A stretch of DNA of 64,000 bases from a virus, in the IMG/VR virus record IMGVR_UViG_3300036651_001908, positions 1 through 64,000 of that record. One strand, 5' to 3'. Position numbers and translations under genes: made by a program. Positions 11,734 through 18,199 of the stretch are shown in pieces; positions within the stretch are counted from its first letter, which is position 1, and every line of letters begins with the position of its first letter. The notes beneath the pieces are model-generated. The model worked only from the letters and a program-made list of their open reading frames with translations. It was not told the DNA's origin and did no database searches.

Positions 11734-11867
11734 TCGCACTCGCCGCTTGCCTGAACGCTGTGATCATCATGATGATCCTCATAGTGATCTTGGGCACCGC
11801 TCTCGTCCTGGGACTTTGGAGGATGCGGCGCAAGGCCGCCCAGACGGAAGCGAGACAACGAGCATGA
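11730..11867 (+). CDS. single-helix membrane peptide, 45 aa
   Basis: Starts MIALAACLNAVIIMM; the hydrophobic helix runs to residue ~30 and ends in a basic tail (WRMRRKAAQTEARQRA), giving a positive-inside topology. ATGA overlaps on both sides. Confidence 0.65.
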   Translation: MIALAACLNAVIIMMILIVILGTALVLGLWRMRRKAAQTEARQRA

Positions 11868-12076
11868 GCGAACCGACCAACGCGTTCCCCCACGGGCTCC
11901 CGATGCACAATCAGGACTACGCGGACTGGCTAGAACGTCTAGTGATCGGTTTCCCGAGCCAGGAGACCGCCAACGAACTGACCCGGATGACCGGGCAGGA
12001 CTTCATCCGCATCTTCGGGCTGGCTCTAGGGATCTTGAAGAAGGACTACTACCCACCGATCAAAGGAGTGGACTGA
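11864..12076 (+). CDS. hypothetical protein, 70 aa
   Basis: Starts MSEPTNAFPHGLPMHN; helical, with aromatic residues and no Cys. ATGA overlap with the membrane peptide upstream and 1-base overlap with the next gene. Not recognised. Confidence 0.65.
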   Translation: MSEPTNAFPHGLPMHNQDYADWLERLVIGFPSQETANELTRMTGQDFIRIFGLALGILKKDYYPPIKGVD

Positions 12077-12231
12077 TGACCATCGGTGACTACATCTACC
12101 CCTGCGACGCCGGAACCGGCAGGCCCATGGGGTACCACAACTTCACTGCCACACCGGGTGGGGTCGTCTGCTCGCTCTGCGGCCAGGTGCCGGGGCAGAT
12201 CAAGACGATCTGGAATTCGTCGCACACCTAG
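12076..12231 (+). CDS. zinc-binding small protein, 51 aa
   Basis: YPCDAGTG, HNF, then CSLCGQVPG: a C...H...C-x2-C arrangement like many phage zinc microproteins. Ends WNSSHT. Start overlaps the previous stop (TGATG); AAGGAG lies upstream. Last gene of the 9763-12231 operon. Confidence 0.7.
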   Translation: MTIGDYIYPCDAGTGRPMGYHNFTATPGGVVCSLCGQVPGQIKTIWNSSHT

Positions 12232-12258
12232 ACAGCGGCCTCAAATGTGTGTTATACT
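12229..12258 (+). promoter_or_regulatory. rightward promoter, TAGACA-18-TATACT
   Basis: -35 at 12229-12234 overlaps the previous stop codon; -10 at 12253-12258. It gives a leadered transcript with AGGAGGT before ATG 12288. The spacer contains AAATGTGTG, shared with 9342 and 9398. Confidence 0.6.
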
Positions 12259-12287
12259 GAAGTATCACACGAGAGGAGGTAGCAACC

Positions 12288-12434
12288 ATGACGCTTGAAC
12301 ATCTGCTCTACGCTTCGGCATCCAGCCCGAGCGCACTTCAGAAGGCGGTCGCTGAGGTTCCGGAGACGGAACTCCGCGGGCTGCTCACCGAGGCGGTCAC
12401 CCGGCTCGAAGCGGCCGAACCCGCCTGGCTCTAG
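12288..12434 (+). CDS. small helical protein, 48 aa
   Basis: Starts MTLEHLLYASASSPSALQ; nearly all helix with regular leucines. Excellent ribosome site and its own promoter and terminator (12448-12478) make it a single-gene unit. Not recognised. Confidence 0.7.
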   Translation: MTLEHLLYASASSPSALQKAVAEVPETELRGLLTEAVTRLEAAEPAWL

Positions 12435-12447
12435 CACCACAGCAAGA

Positions 12448-12478
12448 CGCCCCGACCAAACAAGATTTGGCCGGGGCG
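12448..12478. terminator. bidirectional terminator between convergent genes
   Basis: CGCCCCG-A-CCAAA and TTTGG-C-CGGGGCG arms; the loop region contains AACAAGATTT. It serves the rightward gene ending at 12434 and the leftward operon ending at 12488. Confidence 0.8.
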
Positions 12479-12487
12479 TTCCTGCGT

Positions 12488-12676
12488 CTAGTCCTCGTCT
12501 TCGACCAGGATCTTCATGGCCGGAGCGAAGGGGTCCAGCCAGCACCGCACGGTGCCGTCCTTGAGACGCCGGATGCGGACGCCGCAGCCGATGTCCCGAG
12601 CCCGAGCACAGGTGGTCTGGATGAGTTCGAGGTTGCGCGAGTGCTGCTCTAGAAGGCCTTGCTCGAAGGGCTGCAT
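12488..12676 (-). CDS. small hypothetical protein, 62 aa
   Basis: Starts MQPFEQGLLEQHSRN behind CCAGGAGGTCAC; ends DPFAPAMKILVEDED. Three Cys, an Arg-rich centre (CGVRIRRLKDG) and an acidic tail. Last gene of the leftward 14106-12488 operon. Confidence 0.7.
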   Translation of the reverse strand: MQPFEQGLLEQHSRNLELIQTTCARARDIGCGVRIRRLKDGTVRCWLDPFAPAMKILVEDED

Positions 12677-12804
12677 CAGTGACCTCCTGGGTTCACGATG
12701 ATGATGACCTGTTGGCCGATGGGCTTGCCGTTGTCTCCACGACCGACTCCGCACCACGATGGGTCGTACGGGTGCGGTGGTCCGTCGCAGTGGCACATGG
12801 TCAT
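12676..12804 (-). CDS. small Cys/His-containing protein, 42 aa
   Basis: Starts MTMCHCDGPPHPYDPSWCG, giving C-H-C, H and C within 18 residues, a plausible metal site. One-base overlap with the upstream stop (TGATG) and a close downstream gene place it inside the operon. Confidence 0.65.
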   Translation of the reverse strand: MTMCHCDGPPHPYDPSWCGVGRGDNGKPIGQQVIIIVNPGGH

Positions 12805-13313
12805 CAGTCCACCTGCTTCGGGTAGTGCCCGTTCTGAATGGCGTGCCAGTGCGCCAGCACGGTCGGGTGGATGCCTTCAGGGATGAAGGTGTCACCCATC
12901 CGCTCAGCGACCTGCTCCTGGAGCCACGTCCTGCTGGACTCCTGGCTCAGCCACTCCTCGACACGCTCCACCGGGTTGCTCTGCGGATACAGGGCGTCCC
13001 GCAACTGGAGCATCATGAACGGCCCGTCGATGTGCATGACCATGCCATAGGCCTGGAGAGCGGCGACGGAGGCCTGGAAGCCGGTGACGCCCAACTCGGA
13101 GGCGACGTAGTCGAACGCCATCACGGCGGCGTCGCGCATCGCTTCGATGCACTTCATGTAGCCGTCACCGAAGAGGTCGGAGTTCTCCAGCGTCATCTCC
13201 TCTTGCGGAGTCGCCTCCGTCACCTGCCGGATGCGTAGATCGATGGCATCCTTCAGTTGCTCCAGTGTCGGCGGGGTAGCGGGGATCTGGTCCACCATGT
13301 GGTCTTTCGCCAT
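12804..13313 (-). CDS. hypothetical protein, 169 aa
   Basis: Starts MAKDHMVDQIPATPPTLEQL behind GGAAGGAAC. Alpha/beta composition; a hydrophobic centre (VAALQAYGMVMHIDGPFMML) and a conserved-looking IHPTVLAHWHAIQ end. It is not recognised. Start overlaps the stop of the 120-residue gene. Confidence 0.7.
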   Translation of the reverse strand: MAKDHMVDQIPATPPTLEQLKDAIDLRIRQVTEATPQEEMTLENSDLFGDGYMKCIEAMRDAAVMAFDYVASELGVTGFQASVAALQAYGMVMHIDGPFMMLQLRDALYPQSNPVERVEEWLSQESSRTWLQEQVAERMGDTFIPEGIHPTVLAHWHAIQNGHYPKQVD

Positions 13314-13675
13314 CAGAGTTCCTTCCAGGTAAGTTCGCCGTCTTCCTGACGACGCCTTTCTTCTTCTAAACGCAGTTGCTCTGCGTAGGCCTCGCGGAGT
13401 TTCTGCGTCTTCTCCTCTGCCTCCGCCACGAACTCGCGGAGTTCGGAGATGGACATCTCGTCCTGCTCCCACTCGGGGATCTGACGGTGCACGAGGACGG
13501 CCTTGACACCATCGAGTCGGAGTTTCAGCACGTCAACGATGGCCTGGTCCATGGGCTCGATGAAGACCCGGTCCATGGGACCGCCCTTGACGGACTGGTG
13601 TAGACAGCCGTACTCCACCTTCCCAGGGAACGACGGGTACTTGGGAGCCACCCGTGACTCACGGAAGTCGGTCAT
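13313..13675 (-). CDS. hypothetical protein with C-terminal coiled coil, 120 aa
   Basis: N-terminal ~65 residues are globular (YGCLHQSVKGGPMDRVFIEP). From residue ~75 a continuous charged helix (SELREFVAEAEEKTQKLREA, then RLEEERRRQED) predicts a coiled coil. ATGA overlap with the HD-domain gene, so the two are coupled. Confidence 0.7.
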   Translation of the reverse strand: MTDFRESRVAPKYPSFPGKVEYGCLHQSVKGGPMDRVFIEPMDQAIVDVLKLRLDGVKAVLVHRQIPEWEQDEMSISELREFVAEAEEKTQKLREAYAEQLRLEEERRRQEDGELTWKEL

Positions 13676-14106
13676 GCCAGCACCTCCATTGCTCTTGTGT
13701 ACTTGACGTACAGCCGATCCTGAGTGGCCTGATCCGGTATCTGTGACAACCGGTACAGGTTGTCCTCAACGTCCGCAATCTTCACCTGGTGGGCGATGGG
13801 GTTGGCCTTGGCCCGAGCCCAGTAGTCCGGCAGGTACTCGTTCTTCCGATGGGTGATGGCCTTGACGGCGTCTCCGACCTCCACCCCGAACCGGGAGTAA
13901 ATCTGAGCCTGCACACCCGCGCTGTCCCGAGGAGTGGGGGCGTCCTCAATCACGTCGTGCAGGAGTGCCACGATCTGGAACGTCGGGGTGGTGAACTGCA
14001 AGGAGACGCGGAGCGGGTGCCAGATGTACGGCTGCCCAGCCTTGTCCACCTGGTGCCAGTGCACCTCGTTCGCCATCTCGACGGCGAGGGGGATGAGTTC
14101 GTTCAT
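13672..14106 (-). CDS. HD-domain phosphohydrolase, RelA/SpoT-hydrolase (MESH1)-like, 144 aa
   Basis: The motif order matches (p)ppGpp hydrolases: HWHQVDKAGQPYIWHP (residues 16-31), ALLHDVIED (48-55, the HD motif followed by ED) and KIADVEDNLYRL (~108-120). The length suits a stand-alone hydrolase domain with no synthetase part. Inference: the phage degrades alarmone or a related nucleotide during infection; another nucleotide substrate is possible. It opens a five-gene leftward operon; a TATACT -10 lies 6 bases before the ATG, so the mRNA is probably leaderless. Confidence 0.85.
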   Translation of the reverse strand: MNELIPLAVEMANEVHWHQVDKAGQPYIWHPLRVSLQFTTPTFQIVALLHDVIEDAPTPRDSAGVQAQIYSRFGVEVGDAVKAITHRKNEYLPDYWARAKANPIAHQVKIADVEDNLYRLSQIPDQATQDRLYVKYTRAMEVLA

Positions 14107-14112
14107 ACAGGG

Positions 14113-14118
14113 AGTATA
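14113..14118 (-). promoter_or_regulatory. -10 box TATACT of the HD operon (leaderless)
   Basis: Six bases before the ATG at 14106. No good -35 is visible 17 bases upstream. Confidence 0.55.
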
Positions 14119-14127
14119 CCATACGTC

Positions 14128-14691
14128 TTACGCCGAGGCCAGAGTCTCTTCCTGGCTGAGACCGTTGAGCACCCTGAGGATGGCCTTCGCCATGTCACTC
14201 CGGCCCTCTCGGTAGTCATCGGCCAGGGCCGTTCCGTCCGGCATGACCCACTGCTCGCAGAGGAGCCGGATGGCCTCGTGGCGCTCGGACACGTCCGCCC
14301 ACTCGATGGGGACGACCGGCTTGTCCAGACCGATCAGGACTCGAATCTCGGCGTCATGGATGGGCGATCCGATGCCGGTGGGGTAGCCGACCTCCTTGCA
14401 GCACTTCGCGCAGCGCTGAGCGAGCCTGGCCATCTTCGGACCGGGCAGGTCCATCTCTTCGATGTGCGCCGTACACAGGACTTCGCCACCGAAGTACATC
14501 CCCTGCCGGGAGAGCATGTCGGTCTCGTACTCGTTTAGAGCCGGAGCATGCAACATGCTGTTCGCGCCCGAGGTCGCGGAGTTGGAACCCGAAATCACCC
14601 ACATGAGTTCTGGCTTGCTCAACTCACTGGCTGGTCGGATCACCGGCGCGTGCCGGGCCCGCCGCCGACCGACACTCCGTCGCTCGGTCAT
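14128..14691 (-). CDS. hypothetical protein, 187 aa
   Basis: Starts with a basic tail (MTERRSVGRRRARHAPVIRP). The middle contains EVLCTAHIEEMDLPG and a cluster CAKCC that could bind metal; the C-terminal ~80 residues are helical. AGGGAGA precedes the ATG, which overlaps the stop of the RHH gene. Not recognised. Confidence 0.7.
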   Translation of the reverse strand: MTERRSVGRRRARHAPVIRPASELSKPELMWVISGSNSATSGANSMLHAPALNEYETDMLSRQGMYFGGEVLCTAHIEEMDLPGPKMARLAQRCAKCCKEVGYPTGIGSPIHDAEIRVLIGLDKPVVPIEWADVSERHEAIRLLCEQWVMPDGTALADDYREGRSDMAKAILRVLNGLSQEETLASA

Positions 14692-14852
14692 GCTGTCTCC
14701 CTGTCCGCGGGATGCCTGCCCACCCGCTCCATCGTGATTTCCCGAAGGAACTCGCTCACACTCGCGTTCTGTGAGCCTGCAACTCCTTGCAGGCGCTGGT
14801 AGAGACCTTCCTCACATCGGAACGTCACCATTCGAGTCTTGTTCTCCGTCAT
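14688..14852 (-). CDS. small ribbon-helix-helix regulator, 54 aa
   Basis: TRMVTFRCEEGLYQRLQGVA, then NASVSEFLREITMER: strand, helix A, turn and helix B of a minimal Arc/CopG-type RHH domain. It is coupled by ATGA overlap to the 187-residue gene, and may regulate it or its partner. Confidence 0.75.
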   Translation of the reverse strand: MTENKTRMVTFRCEEGLYQRLQGVAGSQNASVSEFLREITMERVGRHPADRETA

Positions 14853-14920
14853 TGTTCGACCGCCCATCTGGCAACCCCGTCGGGGCCCACTTTGGTTCTG
14901 CCTCTGCTACAGTATAGGAC

Positions 14921-15343
14921 ATGCACCCTGAACAGCAACCCCGAATCCCAGCCTGGTGCCGGGAGGGGGAGGAAGTGATCCGAACCTGGCAGGGCGTGGA
15001 CGAGCCCATCTGGGTCTTCGACTACGTCGCGAAGGTCTCCCCCACCGGGGTGGTCTTCTGCTCCGGCGTGCGCCTGGGTGCGATGAGTGTAGGGGAGCGC
15101 CTCTACTCCGGCGACAACCTGTGGGCCCGGGCCATGGTCTGGTCGTTCGCGCTGAAGCGTCGTCGGATCGAGATGGAGCGGGTGTCCACGGCTCTAGCCC
15201 ACAGCAAGCGGCCATCGAACACGCTGATCCGGCAGGGCAAGGACGCCGTCGATCTGCTCACGAAGGCCCGCTGGGAGTGGGAGAACGCACTTCTAGATTT
15301 GACCCTTGACAGGTCGAGGCGCACTCTAGTACACTCCCGGTAG
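14921..15343 (+). CDS. hypothetical protein, 140 aa
   Basis: Starts MHPEQQPRIPAWCREGEEVI. Mixed alpha/beta; the last ~45 residues are charged and helical. A TACAGT element at 14908-14913 ends 7 bases before the ATG, another likely leaderless start. The 3' end carries the tRNA promoter (15306-15335) and its stop touches the first tRNA. Confidence 0.65.
   Translation: MHPEQQPRIPAWCREGEEVIRTWQGVDEPIWVFDYVAKVSPTGVVFCSGVRLGAMSVGERLYSGDNLWARAMVWSFALKRRRIEMERVSTALAHSKRPSNTLIRQGKDAVDLLTKARWEWENALLDLTLDRSRRTLVHSR
15306..15335 (+). promoter_or_regulatory. tRNA-cluster promoter, TTGACA-18-TACACT
   Basis: -35 at 15306-15311, -10 at 15330-15335, inside the end of the 140-residue gene; the first tRNA begins at 15343. 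Confidence 0.75.
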
Positions 15344-15419
15344 GCGGTCTAGCCCAATCGGGAGAGGCGGCGGGATACAAAACCCGCTCTGAGTCCGAGT
15401 TCGAATCTCGGGATCGCCA
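15343..15419 (+). tRNA. tRNA-like gene with an 8-base anticodon loop, identity uncertain
   Basis: Acceptor GGCGGTC pairs with GATCGCC, D-stem GCC/GGC, T-arm CCGAG-TTCGAAT-CTCGG. The anticodon stem GCGGG/CCCGC (15370-15374, 15383-15387) closes ATACAAAA, eight bases instead of seven. Taking T as position 33 gives anticodon ACA, or a four-base ACAA. The variable loop of seven bases is also long. Either an expanded-loop tRNA or a decayed one. Confidence 0.6.
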
Positions 15420-15420
15420 C

Positions 15421-15500
15421 GGCAGCGATGATCCTGGTGGATCGACCCGGCTGTAAACCGGGCGCCAAGAGCATGAGAGGTTCGATCCCTCTCGCTGCCA
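15421..15500 (+). tRNA. tRNA-Tyr(GTA)
   Basis: Acceptor GGCAGCG/CGCTGCC, anticodon stem CCCGG/CCGGG around CTGTAAA (anticodon GTA), a long class-II variable arm and T-arm AGAGG-TTCGATC-CCTCT. The class-II variable arm is expected for bacterial tRNA-Tyr. Confidence 0.9.
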
Positions 15501-15572
15501 CGGCGGTGCACCCCGTGCTGGCGCTCCTTGGTAGAACCCTTGCAGGAGTCCCAAGAACAGCGAACAGTGCAT

Positions 15573-15655
15573 GCCCCTGTGGTTGGAATCGGTAGACACG
15601 TCGCACTCAAAATGCGATGCCGAAAGGCGTGTGGGTTCGAGTCCCACTGGGGGTA
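15573..15655 (+). tRNA. tRNA-Leu(CAA)
   Basis: Anticodon stem TCGCA/TGCGA closes CTCAAAA (anticodon CAA). A long variable arm (GCCGAAAGGC), a D-arm with GGTAGACAC and T-arm GTGGG-TTCGAGT-CCCAC are typical of tRNA-Leu. The acceptor GCCCCTG/TGGGGGT is weakened by G-T pairs. It would read the rare TTG codon. Confidence 0.8.
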
Positions 15656-15742
15656 CAGAGGGAGTTGCCGGTCCTCTCTCAAAGTGGCGGATACCGCAGA
15701 AGCCCAAGAGAACCCGTGCACGGGACCTCGGGCACCGGCACC

Positions 15743-15748
15743 GATAGT
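15743..15748 (+). promoter_or_regulatory. GATAGT element, 7 bases before ATG 15756
   Basis: CCGATAGTCTTGGGT precedes the ATG. It belongs to the GATAGT class; no -35 is visible. Confidence 0.5.
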
Positions 15749-15755
15749 CTTGGGT

Positions 15756-15998
15756 ATGCCCTCCGCTCGTTTCATCCTGCTGACACCGGTCCAAGCCATC
15801 CAGGTCACCGCCACCAATCTGGCGGAAGTAGCCACATTCGCCGGTGGCACGGTGCTGACCCCCACCGATGACCTCCCGAGCGTCCTGGTGCAGACCCTGA
15901 AGGGGCCTCAGCAGGCCTACGTGGGCTCATACGTCCTCCAGAAGGGGACCAAGTTCGGCGTCGTTTCGCAGGACATCTTCGAGGCCCTGTACCAGTGA
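15756..15998 (+). CDS. hypothetical protein, 80 aa
   Basis: Starts MPSARFILLTPVQAIQVTA; short beta-rich protein (GTVLTPTDDLPSVLVQT) of the kind used for small phage adaptor or inhibitor domains. Predicted leaderless. GTGA overlap with the next gene. Confidence 0.65.
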   Translation: MPSARFILLTPVQAIQVTATNLAEVATFAGGTVLTPTDDLPSVLVQTLKGPQQAYVGSYVLQKGTKFGVVSQDIFEALYQ

Positions 15999-16246
15999 CG
16001 GGGGACCTCGAACGCCGTCAGCCCTTCGAGCAGACGGCGGCGGTCCTCTACGAGCGCTACGCCGGGTTCACCGGTGTGGAGGCACTGAGCGACCACGAGA
16101 AGATTTTGGCACTCGTCAGCCTGATCCCGATGGCGCTCCAGGTGGTGGACGAAGCCCGCGACACCATCGAACGGCTCAACTCTGAGAACGCTGCGCTTCG
16201 AGGTAGTCCGCCAGCGCCTCCTGGCGCAGATGCTCGTTCTGCTTAG
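15995..16246 (+). CDS. hypothetical helical protein, 83 aa
   Basis: GTG start overlapping the previous stop. Helical (EQTAAVLYERYAGFTG, then EARDTIERLNSENAAL), ending in a Pro/Ala-rich tail. The last 71 bases overlap the 3' end of the convergent winged-helix-like gene. Confidence 0.6.
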   Translation: MTGDLERRQPFEQTAAVLYERYAGFTGVEALSDHEKILALVSLIPMALQVVDEARDTIERLNSENAALRGSPPAPPGADARSA

Positions 16247-16523
16247 CCAGGTGCACAACCATGTCCTCCTGGAACTTCAACTTCTTCTCCAGAGGTGACT
16301 GATAGGGGCCGTAGAACTCCTTCTTGCCTTCCTCAGTGAGTCCGGCACGCACGGTGTTTTCGACGTTGCCGTCCATGAGGAAGACCAGGTTCATGTCGCA
16401 CAGCGCCTTCAGTGACTGACGGTTCCGGCTGTCGAAGGTCCAGAAGCCCTCACCAAGCCGATGCCGTGCGAGCAGCACGTCGATGATCAGATCCTGAGTC
16501 GGGGTGAAGCGGTGTGTCGTCAT
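16176..16523 (-). CDS. putative winged-helix DNA-binding protein, 115 aa
   Basis: Residues ~8-75 have a helix, helix, strand, wing layout (LIIDVLLARHRLGEGFWTF, then SLKALCDMNLVFLMDG and RAGLTEEGKKEFYG) like winged-helix regulators. The remainder is a coiled-coil-like helix. TATAGT at 16530-16535 lies 6 bases before the ATG, so it is probably leaderless. The assignment is by secondary-structure impression. Confidence 0.6.
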   Translation of the reverse strand: MTTHRFTPTQDLIIDVLLARHRLGEGFWTFDSRNRQSLKALCDMNLVFLMDGNVENTVRAGLTEEGKKEFYGPYQSPLEKKLKFQEDMVVHLAKQNEHLRQEALADYLEAQRSQS

Positions 16524-16529
16524 GCCATC

Positions 16530-16535
16530 ACTATA
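16530..16535 (-). promoter_or_regulatory. -10 box TATAGT (leaderless)
   Basis: Minus strand, six bases before ATG 16523; no clear -35. Confidence 0.5.
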
Positions 16536-16545
16536 CAGCACAGAC

Positions 16546-16551
16546 GATGGT
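16546..16551 (+). promoter_or_regulatory. GATGGT element, 7 bases before ATG 16559
   Basis: CGATGGTATAGAGC precedes the ATG; almost the same string (CGATGGTATAGGC) precedes the late gene at 36110. Confidence 0.45.
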
Positions 16552-16558
16552 ATAGAGC

Positions 16559-16654
16559 ATGTGCCTCTGCCGTCACTCCCACTACTGTGCCCCGGAGTGC
16601 GCGTGTGACTCGTCCTGCGACTCCTGCGACCACGCGCCTAGAACGGGCGAATGA
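16559..16654 (+). CDS. Cys-rich microprotein, 31 aa
   Basis: Seven Cys and four His in 31 residues (MCLCRHSHYCAPECACDSSC, then CDHAP), compatible with binding one or two metal ions. Predicted leaderless. Its end overlaps the convergent gene at 16638-16895 by 17 bases. Below the usual length cut-off but well placed. Confidence 0.45.
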   Translation: MCLCRHSHYCAPECACDSSCDSCDHAPRTGE

Positions 16655-16895
16655 TCCAGCACTCACTGATTAGGCGCTTGCAGAAGATGCAGTTCGTATC
16701 TTGCTGCATCGTCTCGTAGAGGTCGCGCCGCGCCTGGCACCACAGCACGTCGTTGCGGGGATCCGGGCAGGGAAGTCGGCTGCTCACCGCGTAGTGCGCC
16801 TGCACCGTGCACTTGTGGAGGGCACGGCTGGTGCACCTTAGGTTCTCCTCGAAGAGAGATTCGAGGTGGGCACCGACCAACTCTAGAGACTGCAT
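16638..16895 (-). CDS. Cys/His-rich hypothetical protein, 85 aa
   Basis: Starts MQSLELVGAHLESLFEENL; seven Cys and two His including CIFC near the end (NCIFCKRLISEC). The Cys spacing suggests zinc binding. Divergent from the RHH gene at 16933. A TATCAT lies 5 bases before the ATG. Confidence 0.65.
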   Translation of the reverse strand: MQSLELVGAHLESLFEENLRCTSRALHKCTVQAHYAVSSRLPCPDPRNDVLWCQARRDLYETMQQDTNCIFCKRLISECWIIRPF

Positions 16896-16897
16896 GG

Positions 16898-16925
16898 TTG
16901 ATGATACCACGATGTCTGCTATGAT
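16898..16925 (+). promoter_or_regulatory. rightward promoter, TTGATG-16-TATGAT (leaderless)
   Basis: -35 at 16898-16903, -10 at 16920-16925, seven bases before ATG 16933. Confidence 0.6.
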
Positions 16926-16932
16926 ACGGACC

Positions 16933-17202
16933 ATGTATACCGTGTCTCAGGATGAGGACCCGCCCAGCGGCAGGACGACCAGGATCCTCAACGTCCGACT
17001 CCCCATCCCCCTGTACGACGAGTTCGTTGCGGAGGCAGGTCCGGGCTACGGAGCACGCAGCGACCTGATGCGTCGTATGATCCAGTTCTGGCTCAGCAGC
17101 GTGGACGCCCGCACCTGGAAGAGCCGGTACCAGTCGGAGCGCTCGCTCCGTATCCAAGCAGAAGCAAAACTCAGTCAAATAGCGGAGATAGCGAAATCAT
17201 GA
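16933..17202 (+). CDS. ribbon-helix-helix protein with helical tail, 89 aa
   Basis: TTRILNVRLPIPLYDEFVAE and ARSDLMRRMIQFWL fit an RHH strand, helix and helix; a charged helix (YQSERSLRIQAEAKLSQIA) follows. Start chosen from the promoter at 16898-16925; ATGs at 16912 and 16921 lie upstream. It leads the operon with a glycosyltransferase and may regulate it. Confidence 0.65.
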   Translation: MYTVSQDEDPPSGRTTRILNVRLPIPLYDEFVAEAGPGYGARSDLMRRMIQFWLSSVDARTWKSRYQSERSLRIQAEAKLSQIAEIAKS

Positions 17203-17504
17203 TCCATCGAGAATGGCGCCTGTCGTACTCATTCACGCGCGGCGAAAAGTATGACCCGAACAACAACTGGTGGGTGGTTCTCTACGAGAACAGCGCCCTC
17301 CATAACACCGTCGAGGTCGCTGGCGACCGCCTTTGCGCATTGACCGGACACCGGTGGTGCAATCGGATCTACGGCCCTATCTCCGATTGGGCGATGAATA
17401 GGGAGAACGAAGTGCTCCGTATTCCGATCACCCGAGGTTCGGCCGAGTCGTTGGACCGAGTTTTCGTGGACCGCATGGATTCCCAGATCGAGGAAACAGT
17501 ATGA
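17199..17504 (+). CDS. hypothetical protein, 101 aa
   Basis: ATGA overlap with the RHH gene. Aromatic and polar (WRLSYSFTRGEKYDPNNNWW), beta-rich. Its fixed position before the glycosyltransferase suggests a functional link, but the sequence gives no activity. Confidence 0.65.
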   Translation: MIHREWRLSYSFTRGEKYDPNNNWWVVLYENSALHNTVEVAGDRLCALTGHRWCNRIYGPISDWAMNRENEVLRIPITRGSAESLDRVFVDRMDSQIEETV

Positions 17505-18199
17505 TGATCCATCGGTTTTGGATGGGGCGTCAGATGCCCGAGCAATATCGCGAGTACGGGGAGCAGTGGAAACGGCTAAACCCGGACTGCGCTCTGATCG
17601 ACTGGAACGACAACGTTCTCATGTCTCTAGAAGAAGAATTGCCCCACATCCGCCCGGTGCTAGACGACCTGTACCTCCGGGACAAGGGCCGCAACGGGAT
17701 CGAACTGGCGGTGCAGGTGGCGGACGTGGTCGGCTACGCGCTGGTCCAGCAGCACGGTGGGATCTACGTGAACTGCGACATGCAGCCCGTGCGCCCGCTC
17801 CCCTCCCTCCCCGCGCAGGCCTGGGCCTCCTACGAGAACAACGAGGACTGGCGGATCAACAACGCTGCCATCGGGGCTCGTAGCCCGGGGGACGCGTTCT
17901 GGACGAACCTGCTGCTCGCCCTGCCGGAGAACTACTTCCTGCACCAGTACGACGAGATGGTGATGAGCACCGGTCCTGGCTTCCTGACCGAGTTCGCCCT
18001 GACGCATCCGGGCGAACTCGCCGTACTGCCGATGAGTACCTTCAACTCGAAGCACTGGAAATCGGTGCTGCCTGGCGACGATGCGAGCGCCTACGTGACG
18101 CAGCAGCGGTATCCGTCCGACGCCATCGCGGTGCACCACTGGGGGCACAAGCGCGACGGCCGGACGAACACGGTCGAGAACGCGACTCAGACCTCGTAG
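17501..18199 (+). CDS. DXD-type glycosyltransferase, GT32/capsular-polysaccharide-like, 232 aa
   Basis: MMIHRFWMGRQMPEQYREYG is the IPKxIHxxW-type start of sugar-binding DXD transferases. GIELAVQVADVVGYALVQQH followed by GGIYVNCDMQPVRPL (residues ~86-100) is the nucleotide-sugar and metal site; the usual LDxD is NCDM here. HHWGHKR is near the end. It would transfer a sugar from a nucleotide donor, acceptor unknown: phage DNA, virion protein or host glycan. Convergent with a second glycosyltransferase, 3' ends overlapping by 13 bases. Confidence 0.8.
   Translation: MMIHRFWMGRQMPEQYREYGEQWKRLNPDCALIDWNDNVLMSLEEELPHIRPVLDDLYLRDKGRNGIELAVQVADVVGYALVQQHGGIYVNCDMQPVRPLPSLPAQAWASYENNEDWRINNAAIGARSPGDAFWTNLLLALPENYFLHQYDEMVMSTGPGFLTEFALTHPGELAVLPMSTFNSKHWKSVLPGDDASAYVTQQRYPSDAIAVHHWGHKRDGRTNTVENATQTS

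Noticed and set aside
15501-15572. Possible extra tRNA between tRNA-Tyr and tRNA-Leu
   Set aside because: No acceptor/T-arm pairing or GTTCGA-type T-loop could be found.
15326-15865. Antisense ORFs of 178-179 codons over the tRNA cluster
   Set aside because: They run through three structured tRNAs and contain typical tRNA-derived reading (GFEPLxxx-type) strings; shadows.
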